Shown here one piece after another: positions 18,501 to 27,193 of a stretch of 64,000 bases of DNA. Both the position numbers and the translations under genes were made by a program. The notes below the pieces were generated by a model, which saw only the letters and a program-made list of their open reading frames with translations, searched no databases and was not told the origin of the DNA. Source of the DNA: Caballeronia terrestris (GTDB taxonomy: Bacteria; Pseudomonadota; Gammaproteobacteria; Burkholderiales; Burkholderiaceae); the NCBI RefSeq assembly GCF_001544515.1, contig NZ_FCOL02000020.1, forward strand, positions 1 to 64,000, in the 5' to 3' direction. Within the stretch, counting starts at the first letter, position 1; each line of letters opens with the position of its first letter.

Positions 18501-18768
18501 ACACGCCATTGAGCGACTGCGACTCGATGTGTTCGATGTCGTCCACGTCAGTGGTGAGTGCGCGTTCGTAGTTCGATGTGATCCGGTGCGCCATGTCCTC
18601 TGCGGAAAAGCCGTTATACGACCAGACGATGCTGACGACCGGAATATCGATGTTCGGAAAAATGTCCGTGGGCGTGCGGATGATCGCGAGCGGACCGAGG
18701 ATGAAGAGCAGCACGGCCAGCACGATGAACGTATAGGGCCGTTTCAAGGCGAGTCTGACGATCCACAT
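15589..18768 (-). CDS. RND efflux permease (AcrB/HAE1-like)
   Basis: 1059 residues with the duplicated RND layout of 12 helices and two large periplasmic loops. Characteristic sequences are RPYTFIVLAVLLFILGPLAI at the N-terminus, RTPTDIFPNIDIPVVS, and the proton-relay helix GGLALAVGILVDDATVAIEN at about residues 393-412, with adjacent Asp residues. The second half has GIATANSILVIN in place of the relay. Proton-driven export of drugs or other hydrophobic compounds is the family role; the substrate cannot be read from sequence. It is first in a three-gene operon with adaptor and channel. No regulator gene lies next to it. Confidence 0.95.
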   Translation of the reverse strand: MWIVRLALKRPYTFIVLAVLLFILGPLAIIRTPTDIFPNIDIPVVSIVWSYNGFSAEDMAHRITSNYERALTTDVDDIEHIESQSLNGVSVVKIFFHPGADINRAIAEAASNSASILRVLPPGTLPPNIITYNASTVPVLQLGLSSDTLPEQTLYDLGNSFIRTQLATVQGAAVPLPFGGKIRQIMVELDPQALQAKGLSPADVVNAVNAQNLLLPGGTAKIGSREYDVQMNGSTDTVAALNNLPIKTIDGGVVYVRDVAHVIDGYAPQTNIVRSDGKRAALLQVEKTGSASTLTIIQQVKDMLPKIAAGLPKALVISPLSDQSVFVKSAITGVAREALIAACLTAVMILLFLGSWRATLIIAVSIPLAVLTSLIALSALGETINIMTLGGLALAVGILVDDATVAIENITHHLENGEPLHDAILNGSGEIAAPTFVSTLSICIVFVPMFLLSGVARYLFVPLAEAVVFAMCASYFFSRTLIPTLAMYLMRAPSKDGDASHGALVRFQQGFERRFERLRGGYRNALQHAIENRSRFIPIFLALCFASLALLPFTGRDFFPAVDTGEIRLHLRAPTGTRIEQTARITDEVEAKISSVVPKQEQAALLDNIGVPVSGINLTYDSSDPIGPEDADIMLTLKPDAGATADYVAKLRNVLNASFPGVTFAFLPADIVSQILNFGLPAPIDIQIVGNKLEENRVVADRLLTQLRGVRGLVDARIQQPGDAPAIDVNVDRTKAIQAGLTQRDVAQNLLIALSGSSQTTPNFWLDPKNGVSYPLMAEVPQYDIHSLQTLANIPVATVASNASQNLLGTLGTMSRSTQQAVVSHYNVQPVLDIFAATQGRDLGGVAEDVTRLVDAARASLPAGSSIVIRGQVQSMNESFGGLESGLVFAIALVYLLMVVNFQSWLDPLIIVSGLPGSLAGIAWMLFSTHTTLSVPALTGTILCIGIATANSILVINAARELLQGGADPLHAALEAGFSRFRPVLMTALAMLIGMLPMALGLGDGGEQNAPLGRAVIGGLAIGTVSTLMFVPVVFALVHTWLAKRRARRSAVIAAPQAQ

Positions 18769-19019
18769 CGGCGGTGTCCTTTTTCCATGCGTGTGATGGG
18801 TGGAGCGTAGGCGGTTTCAACGATCATGGATTCAGCCTGAGGCACTGTCGTTGCCGATTCGCACGATGCCCTTTAGCGAAGCAAGCGATGGGTTCGAGCG
18901 TGCGAATCCAAACAATCCGGGCGATATGAAACAGGCGTCTCTTGGCCGTCGCGAATACTCACTGTCACGCATGCCACGACGGCGCATGGCGTTCAACCAA
19001 ACCGAAAGGAGCAGTAGAG

Positions 19020-19841
19020 ATGGCTTACTTCACGACCAAGGACGGCACGGAAATCTATTACAAGGATTGGGGCACGGGCCAGCCGATCACGTTCTCGCAC
19101 GGCTGGCCGCTCGACGCGGACGCCTGGGACGCACAGATGATGTTTCTCGCTGAGCGCGGCTATCGCGTGATCGCGCATGACCGTCGCGGCCACGGCCGTT
19201 CGTCGCAGCCCTGGAACGGAAACGAGATGAACACTTACGCGGACGACCTCGCGGAACTGATCGAGTCGCTTGATCTGAAGAACGTCGTGATGGTCGGTCA
19301 CTCGACTGGCGGCGGCGAAGTGGTGCGCTATATCGGCCGTCATGGGACGAAGCGCGTGGCGAAGGCGGTGCTCATTGCCTCGGTGCCGCCGATCATGCTG
19401 AAGACGGAAGCGAACCCGGGCGGTTTGCCGCTTTCTGTATTCGACGATATTCGCCACGGCGTCCACGACAATCGCTCGCAGTTCTTCAAGGACCTGGCGC
19501 TGCCGTTCTACGGTTTCAACCGGCCGGATGCCAAGGTTTCGCAAGGCACGATCGACTCGTTCTGGCTGCTCGGTCTGCAAGGCTCGATCAAGGGCTTGTA
19601 TGACTGCGTGAAAGCGTTTTCAGAAACCGATTTCACGGAAGACCTGAAGAAGGTCACGGTGCCGGCGCTCGTCCTTCAGGGCGATGACGACCAGATCGTT
19701 CCGCTCGACGATTCGGGCAAGCTGTCGTCGAAGTTGATGCCGAATGCGAAGCTGAAGATTTATGCAGGCGCGCCGCATGGGATGTGTACGACGCATGCGG
19801 ATCGCGTGAACGCGGACTTGCTGGAGTTCATTCGGTCGTAA
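19020..19841 (+). CDS. Alpha/beta hydrolase, cofactor-free chloroperoxidase type
   Basis: 273 residues. Start ATG 19020-19022 with AGGAG 8 nt upstream. The catalytic triad is visible: Ser95 in GHSTGGG, Asp in QGDDDQIVP (about 224) and His253 in AGAPHGM. Oxyanion-side [12 protein letters not shown] and the [13 protein letters not shown] segment are typical of bacterial non-haem haloperoxidases/perhydrolases. The natural substrate is probably an ester or a lactone. There is no signal peptide. It stands alone, followed by a strong terminator. Confidence 0.92.
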   Translation: MAYFTTKDGTEIYYKDWGTGQPITFSHGWPLDADAWDAQMMFLAERGYRVIAHDRRGHGRSSQPWNGNEMNTYADDLAELIESLDLKNVVMVGHSTGGGEVVRYIGRHGTKRVAKAVLIASVPPIMLKTEANPGGLPLSVFDDIRHGVHDNRSQFFKDLALPFYGFNRPDAKVSQGTIDSFWLLGLQGSIKGLYDCVKAFSETDFTEDLKKVTVPALVLQGDDDQIVPLDDSGKLSSKLMPNAKLKIYAGAPHGMCTTHADRVNADLLEFIRS

Positions 19842-19856
19842 CTGGATTTGTTGAAG

Positions 19857-19892
19857 AAAAACGCCGCTCTAGTGGAGACAGAGCGGCGTTTT
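19857..19892 (+). terminator. Rho-independent terminator after the chloroperoxidase gene
   Basis: The 13-bp perfect stem AAAACGCCGCTCT (19858-19870) pairs with AGAGCGGCGTTTT (19880-19892) around a 9-nt loop. The stem itself supplies A- and T-tracts, so it may work in both directions. Confidence 0.85.
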
Positions 19893-20101
19893 GCGTTTGC
19901 AACCTATACCTAAGTATGACTCTGTCTCGCCTTTATTCATCCCACGCCACAGCCCGCTAAAGCCGCAAGACTAAACCTGAATATGAGTCGCCCCAACCAT
20001 TGGTCGCGAGAGTCAACCTAAGGTAGGGATGGGCGCCGCGTTTGCCCTGCGATACCTTGGAGTCATCGCAGCCCCGACCTACTCAACCGGATGACCAGAT
20101 C

Positions 20102-21046
20102 ATGACCAGCTCGATGACTTTGCTTCCCGACGCCGCCGTGGATGTGGCACCGAAGAGAAGGGCCAACCCGATCGGCATCGAGCATCAATGGCGCAGTCCC
20201 GTCGATCCACAGTCGCCGTCCAACATCGTCGTCTCTCGCTGGACGCGCAACGTGGCGCAACCGCTGACGGTCGTGAATCCGGGCAACGCCGAACACCATT
20301 GCATCGCGATGAACCTAAAGTGCGCGTCACTGACGTTCAAGCATGCGGGCGCGCCGCTCGTGCGCGGCCGGGTCGCCGCGGGCGCCGTACAGGTGACCGC
20401 GCCGGACGTACATTGCAGCGCCGAGTTCGAATCTGCCGCCGACGTGCTGCATCTTTTTGTCTCGCAACAGGTACTCGCGGAATGCTACGAAGACATGTTC
20501 GGCCGTGAACATGCAGGCGATATTCGCATCGACGATCCCAGACTCGTGCGCGATCCTGCGCTCGAACGTCTCGGCCAGGCGCTCGCGGTCTCGCAATCGG
20601 ACGATGCCGCGCTCGGCAAGGTCTTCACGGACAGCGTGAGTCTCGCGGTTGTATCGCGGGTGGTCGCGCGGCACTTCACGCTCGCGGAACGCCAGACACG
20701 CGAGGCGACCCCGCTGCCGTCATGGCGTCTGAGCCGCGCGATCGAATACGTCGATGCACACCTCGCCGAACCGATCGGACTCGCGGACATCGCCAGCAGC
20801 GCGGGTCTCACGCGCATGCACTTCGCCTCGCAGTTTCGCCGCGCAACGGGGATGCGTCCGCACGAATATCTGACGCGTCGCCGGATCGAGCATGCACAGC
20901 ATCTTTTGCTCACGTCGAAGCACAACGTGCTGGACGTCGCGCTGAGCTGCGGCTTCCGCTCGCAGGCGCACTTCACGACGGTGTTCAAGCGGCTGGTCGG
21001 TGACACGCCTTCCAACTGGCGGATGAAGGCGAACATCGATCGGTAA
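20102..21046 (+). CDS. AraC-family transcriptional regulator
   Basis: 314 residues. The C-terminal 100 residues form the double helix-turn-helix: PIGLADIASSAGLTRMHFAS and VLDVALSCGFRSQAHFTTVF, ending GDTPSNWR. The N-terminal about 200 residues are a cupin-like sensor domain without a recognisable ligand. The start is the ATG at 20102; the frame continues to a TTG at 20042 with a non-conserved leader. It lies directly upstream of DUF3331 and DUF1348 genes on the same strand, which it may regulate. Confidence 0.9.
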   Translation: MTSSMTLLPDAAVDVAPKRRANPIGIEHQWRSPVDPQSPSNIVVSRWTRNVAQPLTVVNPGNAEHHCIAMNLKCASLTFKHAGAPLVRGRVAAGAVQVTAPDVHCSAEFESAADVLHLFVSQQVLAECYEDMFGREHAGDIRIDDPRLVRDPALERLGQALAVSQSDDAALGKVFTDSVSLAVVSRVVARHFTLAERQTREATPLPSWRLSRAIEYVDAHLAEPIGLADIASSAGLTRMHFASQFRRATGMRPHEYLTRRRIEHAQHLLLTSKHNVLDVALSCGFRSQAHFTTVFKRLVGDTPSNWRMKANIDR

Positions 21047-21104
21047 GCGGGAGCGTCGAGGATCAAGCGGTCCCAAGCGGTCTATCTGGAACAGGAGAGC
21101 GAAC

Positions 21105-21560
21105 ATGCTGGACGATGCGAGTTTCACCGATCCGTGGTTACGAACCCTCGGCTTGCTGTCCGCGATATCGGATGGTACGGGCGTCGATCAACAAGCCGCG
21201 ACTGCCGTGCGATCTGGACGCAAAGGCGGCCAGCCGGCAATAGCGGGGCAGCGCTTCGAGGCGCAAGTGCAGGTGCTCGACCGGCCGACGCAATCGACCG
21301 CAACCGTCGCATGGCGCAGCTCGACGCTCTGTTCCTACGGCGATCAGGTCTGGCACGCGAGCCGTGCCCGCGTCGCTGGCACGTGCGTGATGAGCGGACG
21401 CACGATTGCTCCGGGCGATGCGATCTACAAGCCGCGTCCCTATCGAACGTTGCCGCTGAATGCGGGCGCGATGATCCTGCAATCCGTGTTGCATGAGGCC
21501 GTTTTGATCGACCCTGCGATCGGCACGCCATCGTGCATGTCTGAAACTCAAGCGGCTTGA
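21105..21560 (+). CDS. DUF3331 family protein
   Basis: 151 residues. The central block ([40 protein letters not shown]) and the [16 protein letters not shown] segment match what I know of DUF3331, a small family largely confined to Burkholderiaceae. Function unknown. No signal peptide or membrane segment. An AGGAG precedes the ATG by 6 nt. It lies 58 bp after the AraC gene. Confidence 0.7.
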   Translation: MLDDASFTDPWLRTLGLLSAISDGTGVDQQAATAVRSGRKGGQPAIAGQRFEAQVQVLDRPTQSTATVAWRSSTLCSYGDQVWHASRARVAGTCVMSGRTIAPGDAIYKPRPYRTLPLNAGAMILQSVLHEAVLIDPAIGTPSCMSETQAA

Positions 21561-21616
21561 TTAACACGTTTCACTTGCCTGGCGATGCGATGGCGATTCA
21601 TTCAACTGGAGCTTTT

Positions 21617-22093
21617 ATGTCGACAAATACCCCGATCCCTCCCTTTCCTCCATTCACGCTCGAAACCGCCACGCAAAAAGTGCGTGCTGGCGAAAACGGC
21701 TGGAACTCGCGCAACCCCGAGAAAGTCTCGCTCGCTTACTCCGTGGACAGCAAATGGCGCAACCGCGCCGAATTCGTCACCGGCCGCGAGCAGATCGTGC
21801 CGTTTCTGCGGCGCAAATGGGACCGCGAGCTGGAGTATCGCCTGATCAAGGAACTGTGGGCTTTCACGGACAATCGCATCGCCGTCCGGTTTGCGTACGA
21901 ATGGCACGACGATTCGGGTCACTGGTTCCGGTCGTTCGGCAACGAGATGTGGCAGTTCGATGAAAACGGGCTGATGGCCGTGCGCCACGCATGCATCAAC
22001 GACATACCGATTCACGAAAGCGAGCGTCAGTTCTTTTGGGCCCTGGGAACGCGTCCCGAAGATCATCCGGGGCTGAGCAGTTTTGGCTTCTGA
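21617..22093 (+). CDS. DUF1348 family protein (NTF2-like fold)
   Basis: 158 residues, start ATG 21617 with GGAG 6 nt upstream. Typical DUF1348/SnoaL-like features: [40 protein letters not shown], and [20 protein letters not shown], with the ending [12 protein letters not shown]. The fold is a small cone-shaped alpha+beta barrel that may bind a small hydrophobic ligand; no catalytic role is established. It follows DUF3331 by 56 bp. Confidence 0.85.
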   Translation: MSTNTPIPPFPPFTLETATQKVRAGENGWNSRNPEKVSLAYSVDSKWRNRAEFVTGREQIVPFLRRKWDRELEYRLIKELWAFTDNRIAVRFAYEWHDDSGHWFRSFGNEMWQFDENGLMAVRHACINDIPIHESERQFFWALGTRPEDHPGLSSFGF

Positions 22094-22251
22094 GAGGCGC
22101 GCTCGGGGACGGTCTTCGTCGTTAGGGCTATACTGGGTGGATCGTCGGTGGCAATGCCGAAGCGCGTCGCACTGGCTTCAAAGCGTTCACATCTACCGCG
22201 CGCAGCCGACAAAAGAACACGACCGTGCATCACGATAAAGGGGACTATGCG

Positions 22252-22773
22252 ATGGCTAATCAGGTGATTTTCAGCGGCGCGCCGTCGCAGGCCTGTAACC
22301 TTCCGGCGCTCCTCAAAGGCATTGCTGTCATGGCTGTGATCGGCGGCATTCATCTTTGCTTGTCGGGTTCCTTTCCGCTTCACTGGCCCGTGTTGCTCGC
22401 GCAAGCCGGAGCGGTGTTGATCGGTGTCGCCTTTCCGTTCAGCAAGACGGCCTTCACGCGGATCGTCATCGATACCGCGCGGATCACCTGGACGCAGGGC
22501 ATCTTCAATCGCCGCTCGTCGATTCTCGAGCTTTCGCGCGTGCAGACCATCACATCGATTCATCCGTGGTGGCTGCGTCTGTTCGGCGCCGGCTCGATCA
22601 TCCTGACCACCGACGATCTGGCTCATCCCGTCCGGCGTTTGCCCGGCATCCACGACGTGGAGCAGCTTCGCAAGAAACTGGTCGAGGCGGTGGCCCTGTG
22701 TCAGGAACGGCGTGGTGCTGCGAAGGCTTTCGATCCGAACGCCGCCGATTACACCGAAGCGCACGGTGTTTGA
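22252..22773 (+). CDS. Membrane protein with bacterial PH domain (bPH2/DUF304)
   Basis: 173 residues. Two hydrophobic segments (LLKGIAVMAVIGGIHLCLSG and WPVLLAQAGAVLIGVAFPF, about 20-65) are followed by a compact beta domain with TRIVIDTARITWTQGIFNRR, SSILELSRVQTITSIHPWW and FGAGSIILTTDD, the YdbT/DUF304 PH-like signature. Start ATG 22252 preceded by AAGGGGA; an in-frame GTG at 22225 is less likely. Probably a membrane-associated adaptor. No operon partner is seen. Confidence 0.8.
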   Translation: MANQVIFSGAPSQACNLPALLKGIAVMAVIGGIHLCLSGSFPLHWPVLLAQAGAVLIGVAFPFSKTAFTRIVIDTARITWTQGIFNRRSSILELSRVQTITSIHPWWLRLFGAGSIILTTDDLAHPVRRLPGIHDVEQLRKKLVEAVALCQERRGAAKAFDPNAADYTEAHGV

Positions 22774-23006
22774 ATCGGCGTTGCTCTCGGCCCATACGCC
22801 CCATACGCCGCGAACCCGAGACACTTGCACGCTCGCTTCTGACCGTCTATTGGACTAAAGTCTCATGGCGCTGCTGCTAAAACGGGAGCAGATTGCGCGT
22901 TGAGCGTCGCGCGCTCGATCCATTGAAACGAGGCGCGATATCGAACGATCGTCCATCCCCGCAAGAGTCGCCATGAACGCGCGGCTCACACTCACCGGAG
23001 CGAACA

Positions 23007-23375
23007 ATGAATGCAATCAAGACACTCAAGTTGATGGGCGGAGCTTTGATCGTCGTCGCGTCGTTTAATGCCTGGTCGCAGACGAGCGATGCAACGGCAA
23101 CGCCGAGTCAATCCGGCGCGACGGCCAGCGCAGGAACGTCGAAGTCCGCTGTCAGAAAGGCGAATCGGGCGCTTAGCAAGAAGGTGCTGCAGGCGCTGTC
23201 GAAGGGCGGCGTGAACACCGCCGGAATCAGCGTGCTCGCGAAGGGGGGCGCCGTGTCGCTGGCAGGACACGTTTCCGACCCTGCCGACATCGACAAGGCC
23301 GGCTCGATCGCGAAGGGCGTGTCTGGCGTGACGTCGGTGAAAAATGCGCTGTCGATCAATCAAGGCGGGCAGTAA
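23007..23375 (+). CDS. Periplasmic BON-domain protein
   Basis: 122 residues. A cleavable signal peptide (MNAIKTLKLMGGALIVVASF, ending near SFNAWSQ), a Ser/Thr/Ala-rich linker, and one BON domain (about 50-117: SKKVLQALSKGGVNTAGISV ... GAVSLAGHVSDPADID ... GVSGVTSVKNALSI). BON domains bind phospholipid or anionic surfaces and are common in OsmY-type envelope stress proteins. GGAG lies 6 nt before the ATG. The 230-bp upstream gap shows a tandem CCCATACGC pair and no other feature. Confidence 0.9.
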   Translation: MNAIKTLKLMGGALIVVASFNAWSQTSDATATPSQSGATASAGTSKSAVRKANRALSKKVLQALSKGGVNTAGISVLAKGGAVSLAGHVSDPADIDKAGSIAKGVSGVTSVKNALSINQGGQ

Positions 23376-23492
23376 GCGGGTTACACATCGGCCATGCGGC
23401 TCCCGGTCTAACGAACGGGAGCCGCGGGTTTACAAGGTTCACGCAACGACCCTCGTCAATCATCAGTCTATTGACCGCGATCCGCAACGCGA

Positions 23493-23831
23493 TCAGCTCC
23501 CCCGATACGTCCCGAAGCTCCACGGCGAGCACAACAGCGGCACGTGATAGTGCTGCGCCGCATCGGCGACGGTGAAGCGCACCGGCACGACATCAGCGAA
23601 TACATCGGGCGTCCGGAAGTAGTCCGCTACCCAGAACCTCAATTCGAAGTCGCCCGCGCGGGCCTGCGCGGCGGGAAGGATCGGCGTATCGGTGCGCCCG
23701 TCGCGATTGGAGCGCGTGCGGGTGATGAGCGTCGGGGGTTGCGTGCTCATGTCGAACAGTTCGATCTGCATGCCCGCAGCGGGCTTGCCGAGCGCTACAT
23801 CGAGTACGTGGGTCGTGATGCCTGCGGCCAT
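23493..23831 (-). CDS. uraH: 5-hydroxyisourate hydrolase (transthyretin-like), cytosolic
   Basis: 112 residues, the family's normal length. The N-terminal THVLDVALGKPAAGM block holds the active-site His, Arg is in RTRSNRDGRTDTP, and the C-terminal tetrapeptide YRGS closes the site. The enzyme hydrolyses 5-hydroxyisourate, the first product of urate oxidation, to OHCU, the substrate of the UraD encoded at 27194. It has no signal peptide, in contrast to the second hydrolase 79 bp upstream on the same strand. Confidence 0.93.
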   Translation of the reverse strand: MAAGITTHVLDVALGKPAAGMQIELFDMSTQPPTLITRTRSNRDGRTDTPILPAAQARAGDFELRFWVADYFRTPDVFADVVPVRFTVADAAQHYHVPLLCSPWSFGTYRGS

Positions 23832-23909
23832 GCCCTCTCCTATGTCGACGAGAGTTAGCGCTAAAGCGCTTCTCTCGTCCCGTGCAAGATGGTTGCTAAA
23901 CGCGGCGGG

Positions 23910-24428
23910 TCAGCTGCCGCGATAGTAGTTGTAGCTCCACGGTCCGAACAGCACGGGCAAGTGGATGCGCTGAGTGATGTCCGTTACGCGAAAGCGCAGC
24001 GGAATCGTCGAGAGAAAGAGCGGCTGCGGCAAGCTGGCCTTGCGCGCGGCGAAATACTCATCGACGTGCAGCAGCAGTTCATACGTGCCGGCGCGGTAAG
24101 CGTCGCCTTCGAGGAGCGGAGGTTCGCTGCGTCCGCTCGCGGCAAGCGTCACGGTCTGCAGATGCCGCGACTGGCCGTCCTCGATGCGAAACATCTCCAC
24201 GCGCATGCCGGCGGCCGGCGTGCCGTGCCAGGTGTCGAGCGCGTGCATCGTGAGGCGCGGGCTGAGGCCGTCCTGCTGCACCGGGCCCGTGGTCTGGTTG
24301 GGGACGGTGGCCGCTTGCTCGCCGGCCGCCTGCGCGCCGCCTGCGAGCAGAAGTCCGCCGCCGAGCGCTACGGATTGCAGGGCGAAGCGGCGACGGCTGG
24401 CGTCGACGGGAGTCGGGTTGTCGCGCAT
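23910..24428 (-). CDS. Tat-exported 5-hydroxyisourate hydrolase-like protein
   Basis: 172 residues. The N-terminus carries a twin-arginine signal (SRRRFALQSVALGGGLLLAG, cleavage near AQAA). The rest (about 55-172) is a transthyretin-like domain with TMHALDTWHGTPAAGMRVEM and the C-terminal YRGS. In the N-terminal block the usual HVLD becomes HALD, but the His is kept. Arg in the middle block is present (SGRSEPP). It would act in the periplasm. It begins 1 bp after the stop of the MFS gene, so the two are one operon. A second, cytosolic hydrolase follows. Confidence 0.85.
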   Translation of the reverse strand: MRDNPTPVDASRRRFALQSVALGGGLLLAGGAQAAGEQAATVPNQTTGPVQQDGLSPRLTMHALDTWHGTPAAGMRVEMFRIEDGQSRHLQTVTLAASGRSEPPLLEGDAYRAGTYELLLHVDEYFAARKASLPQPLFLSTIPLRFRVTDITQRIHLPVLFGPWSYNYYRGS

Positions 24429-24429
24429 A

Positions 24430-25782
24430 TCAGGCTCCTTGCTTGTTGCCGAGATTGCGGATGCCGATGAGCACCAGCACCGCAGCCAGGATCTCGATGA
24501 CGGCCACCATATACAGGCCCGTCGTGACCTTGCCCGTTGCGTTCTTGATCAGGCCCATCACGTACGGCGCGCCGAAGCCCGCGAGGTTCGAGACGGAGTT
24601 GATCAGCGCGACGCCCACGGCCGCGGCACTGCCTGCGAGATAACGGTTCGGCAACTGCCAGAACACGGGGATTGCGCTCATGGTGCCGACGAGCGCCACC
24701 GTCATCGCAAGCAGCGCGACGACCGGCGACAGCGTTTGCACGCCCATCAGCACGGCGAGCGCCGCCATCGATACGCCGCCGATGATCGCCGGGCCGCTGA
24801 AGTGCCAGCGCACTTCGTTGCGTCGATCGGAGCGCGCGCCATTCACGATCATGCCGACGGCGCCGCACAGATACGCGACCGCCGCGATCCAGCCGACGGC
24901 GATCGGTGAGATGAAGCCGACATCCTTGATGATGGTCGGGATCCAGAAGGTCAGCGTCGAGTTGGCGCACAGCAGGCAGAAGAAGATCGCGATCAGGAGC
25001 CACACCTTTCGGTTCGTGAGGAGCCCGCGCCAGTCGTGGCCGCGCTCGCCCATCGCGGCGCTGTCGCGGCGCAGGGCGTCCTGCACGACGCGCTTTTCGT
25101 CGTCGGTGAGCCAGCGGGCCTGCTCCGGCTTGTCGGTCATGTAGAACCACGCGAAGATGCCGGCCAGCACGGACGGGATGCCTTCCAGGATGAACAGCCA
25201 CTGCCAGCCGTGCATGCCGTGAAAGCCGCCCATCGACGTCATGATCCAGCCCGCGAGCGGCCCGCCGAGCACGCCCGCAATGGCCGACGCGGACATGAAC
25301 GTGCCGAACGCCCTGGCGCGCCGCTGTGACGGATACCAGTACGTGAGATAGAGAATCACGCCCGGATAGAACCCGGCCTCGAACGCGCCGAGCAAAAAGC
25401 GCAGGAGGTAGAACTGCGTCGGCGTGGAGACGGTGGTCTGAAGCATGCAGATCACGCCCCAGCAGATGGTGATGCGCATGATCGTCTTCTTAGCGCCGAT
25501 CTTCTGCAACAGCATGTTCGACGGCACTTCGAAGAAGAAGTAGCCGAGAAAGAAGATACCGGCGCCGAGGCCGTAGACGGCTTCGGAGAAGTGCAGCGAG
25601 TCCAGCATCTGCAACTTGGCGAAGCCGATGTTGACGCGGTCGAGCCACGCCAGCACCCACAGCACGCCGAGGAACGGCAGCAGGCGCCAGGAAACCTTGC
25701 GATAGGCGCTGGCTTCAGCGCTTGCGACCGCACTGTTTGCCTCGTCGGCGAATGCCGGCATGGCCTGTTTGATGATCGACAT
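24430..25782 (-). CDS. MFS transporter, ACS (anion:cation symporter) family
   Basis: 450 residues, 12 helices. ACS-type features: LAWLDRVNIGFAKLQMLDSL in helix 1, GYFFFEVPSNMLLQKIGAKK at helix 2 and loop, and AFEAGFYPGVILYLTYWYP in helices 4-5. The family imports organic anions. Start ATG 25780-25782 with AGGAG. It forms an operon with the Tat-exported hydroxyisourate hydrolase (1 bp gap). A purine-derived anion such as urate, 5-hydroxyisourate or allantoin is the natural guess from context, not from sequence. Confidence 0.9.
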   Translation of the reverse strand: MSIIKQAMPAFADEANSAVASAEASAYRKVSWRLLPFLGVLWVLAWLDRVNIGFAKLQMLDSLHFSEAVYGLGAGIFFLGYFFFEVPSNMLLQKIGAKKTIMRITICWGVICMLQTTVSTPTQFYLLRFLLGAFEAGFYPGVILYLTYWYPSQRRARAFGTFMSASAIAGVLGGPLAGWIMTSMGGFHGMHGWQWLFILEGIPSVLAGIFAWFYMTDKPEQARWLTDDEKRVVQDALRRDSAAMGERGHDWRGLLTNRKVWLLIAIFFCLLCANSTLTFWIPTIIKDVGFISPIAVGWIAAVAYLCGAVGMIVNGARSDRRNEVRWHFSGPAIIGGVSMAALAVLMGVQTLSPVVALLAMTVALVGTMSAIPVFWQLPNRYLAGSAAAVGVALINSVSNLAGFGAPYVMGLIKNATGKVTTGLYMVAVIEILAAVLVLIGIRNLGNKQGA

Positions 25783-25905
25783 GGTGTCTCCTTTCCAGTC
25801 GGTTGACGTGCGCGGCCGGGCGCCGGGAAGGTGCGGCAGCGGCCGTGTGTTCGGTTGGAAGCAAGTATAGGAATGCGCCGCCAATTGGGAACGGCGGGGG
25901 AGTGA

Positions 25906-25947
25906 ATAAGGCCCATAGCAATGCATGTATGGGTGCGAGAGCCTTAT
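25906..25947. promoter_or_regulatory. Nested inverted repeats, candidate LysR operator
   Basis: Outer arms ATAAGGC (25906-25912) and GCCTTAT (25941-25947) enclose inner arms CCCATA (25912-25917) and TATGGG (25928-25933). At the centre is ATGCAT (25921-25926). All arms are perfect. The element lies 124-165 bp upstream of the MFS start and 170 bp upstream of the divergent LysR gene, the usual place for LysR autoregulation and divergent activation. The rest of this 335-bp intergenic gap (25783-26117) shows TTGACA at 26029-26034 and a second TTTGAC copy at 26047-26052, but no clear -10. Confidence 0.55.
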
Positions 25948-26117
25948 GCGAAAAGGGTTTGCGGGATCAGCAGGCCAACCTATGATTTACCCTTGAGCCG
26001 TTTGGACATGCCCCGGATCGGTGCAAATTTGACACTTTTGTACGGATTTGACCCCGTTGCCTTGGCGGGCGCAACACGTTAAAACATCGGCATCCACCTT
26101 ATGTACCAGGGGCCGCC

Positions 26118-27065
26118 ATGAATCGCGCCGACGATCCGTTCGATACCTACCTGCTGCGCGTGCTGTGCACCGTGATTGCCGAGCGCAGCGTGTCGCGCAC
26201 GGCGGTGCGCATGAACCAGTCGCAGCCGGCGATCAGCAGCGCGTTGAAGCGCCTGCGCGACATCTTCAACGACCCGCTGCTCACGCGTGAAAAGAATGTG
26301 ATGGTGCCCACCGAGCGCGCACTGCAACTGGCGCGCAGCGCGCAGGCGGCATTGAGCGCGCTGGACAACCTGCTCGTATCCGACGACCGGTTCGATCCCG
26401 CGACCACCGAGCAGAGTTTTACCGTCGGCATGCCCGACTATCTGGCGCCGCCGTTTTTCGCCGCAGTGGTGCGCGAATTCCGACGCGCCGCGCCCCGCGC
26501 GAGGTTATCGGCCGTGCCGTTGAGCGCGACGTTCAACTACGAGCAGGCGTTGTCGGAAGGCTCGCCCGATATCGTCATCGGCAACTGGCCGAATCCGCCG
26601 GAGCATCTGCATCTGTCGGTGCTGCTGGAGGACGACGTGGTCTGCGTCGTGGCCGACGACAGCGTCCATGCGCAGCCGGGCAAGTTCACGGCGGAAGCGT
26701 ATCTGGGCGCGTCGCACATCGTGCCGACACCGTATTCGCGCGACCAGCGCGGCGTCGTCGATACGGGGCTCAGCACCATGCGCGTGCATCGCGACAACCG
26801 CATCAGTTGCCCTTACTTCAACCTCGCGCCGAGCCTCATTCCGGGCACCGACCTGATCCTGACCACAGGCCGCCACTTCGCCAACTATCACGCGCAATAT
26901 CTGCCGGTGGCGGTGCTCGATCCGCCGATCGACTTTCCGTTCATGCGCTTCTATCAGCTTTGGCATCCGTCACGCCATCGGTCGGCGTCGCACATCTGGC
27001 TGCGCGGCATGCTGACGGCGGCCGCGCAGGAATTGCGCAACCTGCGCGACATGAACCGTCGCTAG
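26118..27065 (+). CDS. LysR-family regulator beside the purine cluster
   Basis: 315 residues, NodD/LeuO-type LysR. The HTH holds LLRVLCTVIAERSVSRTAVR, MNQSQPAISSALKRLRDIFN and DPLLTREKNVMVPTERA. The effector domain begins near TEQSFTVGMPDYLAPPFFAA, typical of the subgroup. It is transcribed divergently from the transporter/hydrolase operon and just upstream of uraD, so it probably controls both. The effector may be a purine ring-opening intermediate (inferred). Confidence 0.9.
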   Translation: MNRADDPFDTYLLRVLCTVIAERSVSRTAVRMNQSQPAISSALKRLRDIFNDPLLTREKNVMVPTERALQLARSAQAALSALDNLLVSDDRFDPATTEQSFTVGMPDYLAPPFFAAVVREFRRAAPRARLSAVPLSATFNYEQALSEGSPDIVIGNWPNPPEHLHLSVLLEDDVVCVVADDSVHAQPGKFTAEAYLGASHIVPTPYSRDQRGVVDTGLSTMRVHRDNRISCPYFNLAPSLIPGTDLILTTGRHFANYHAQYLPVAVLDPPIDFPFMRFYQLWHPSRHRSASHIWLRGMLTAAAQELRNLRDMNRR

Positions 27066-27193
27066 CTGTATCGCGTTCTCTTATGCGGTTTATAGAACCG
27101 CGGACCTCGCCGCTGCCGCGCGCCCTTCCTATACTCGGCCCGTATTCATCACTACGCCCGGCCAACGCGGCGGGCTTTACGGGAGAGCAGCCC

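Noticed and set aside
26029-26034. TTGACA as a -35 for the LysR gene at 26118
   Set aside because: No acceptable -10 at 16-18 bp, so not listed as a promoter.
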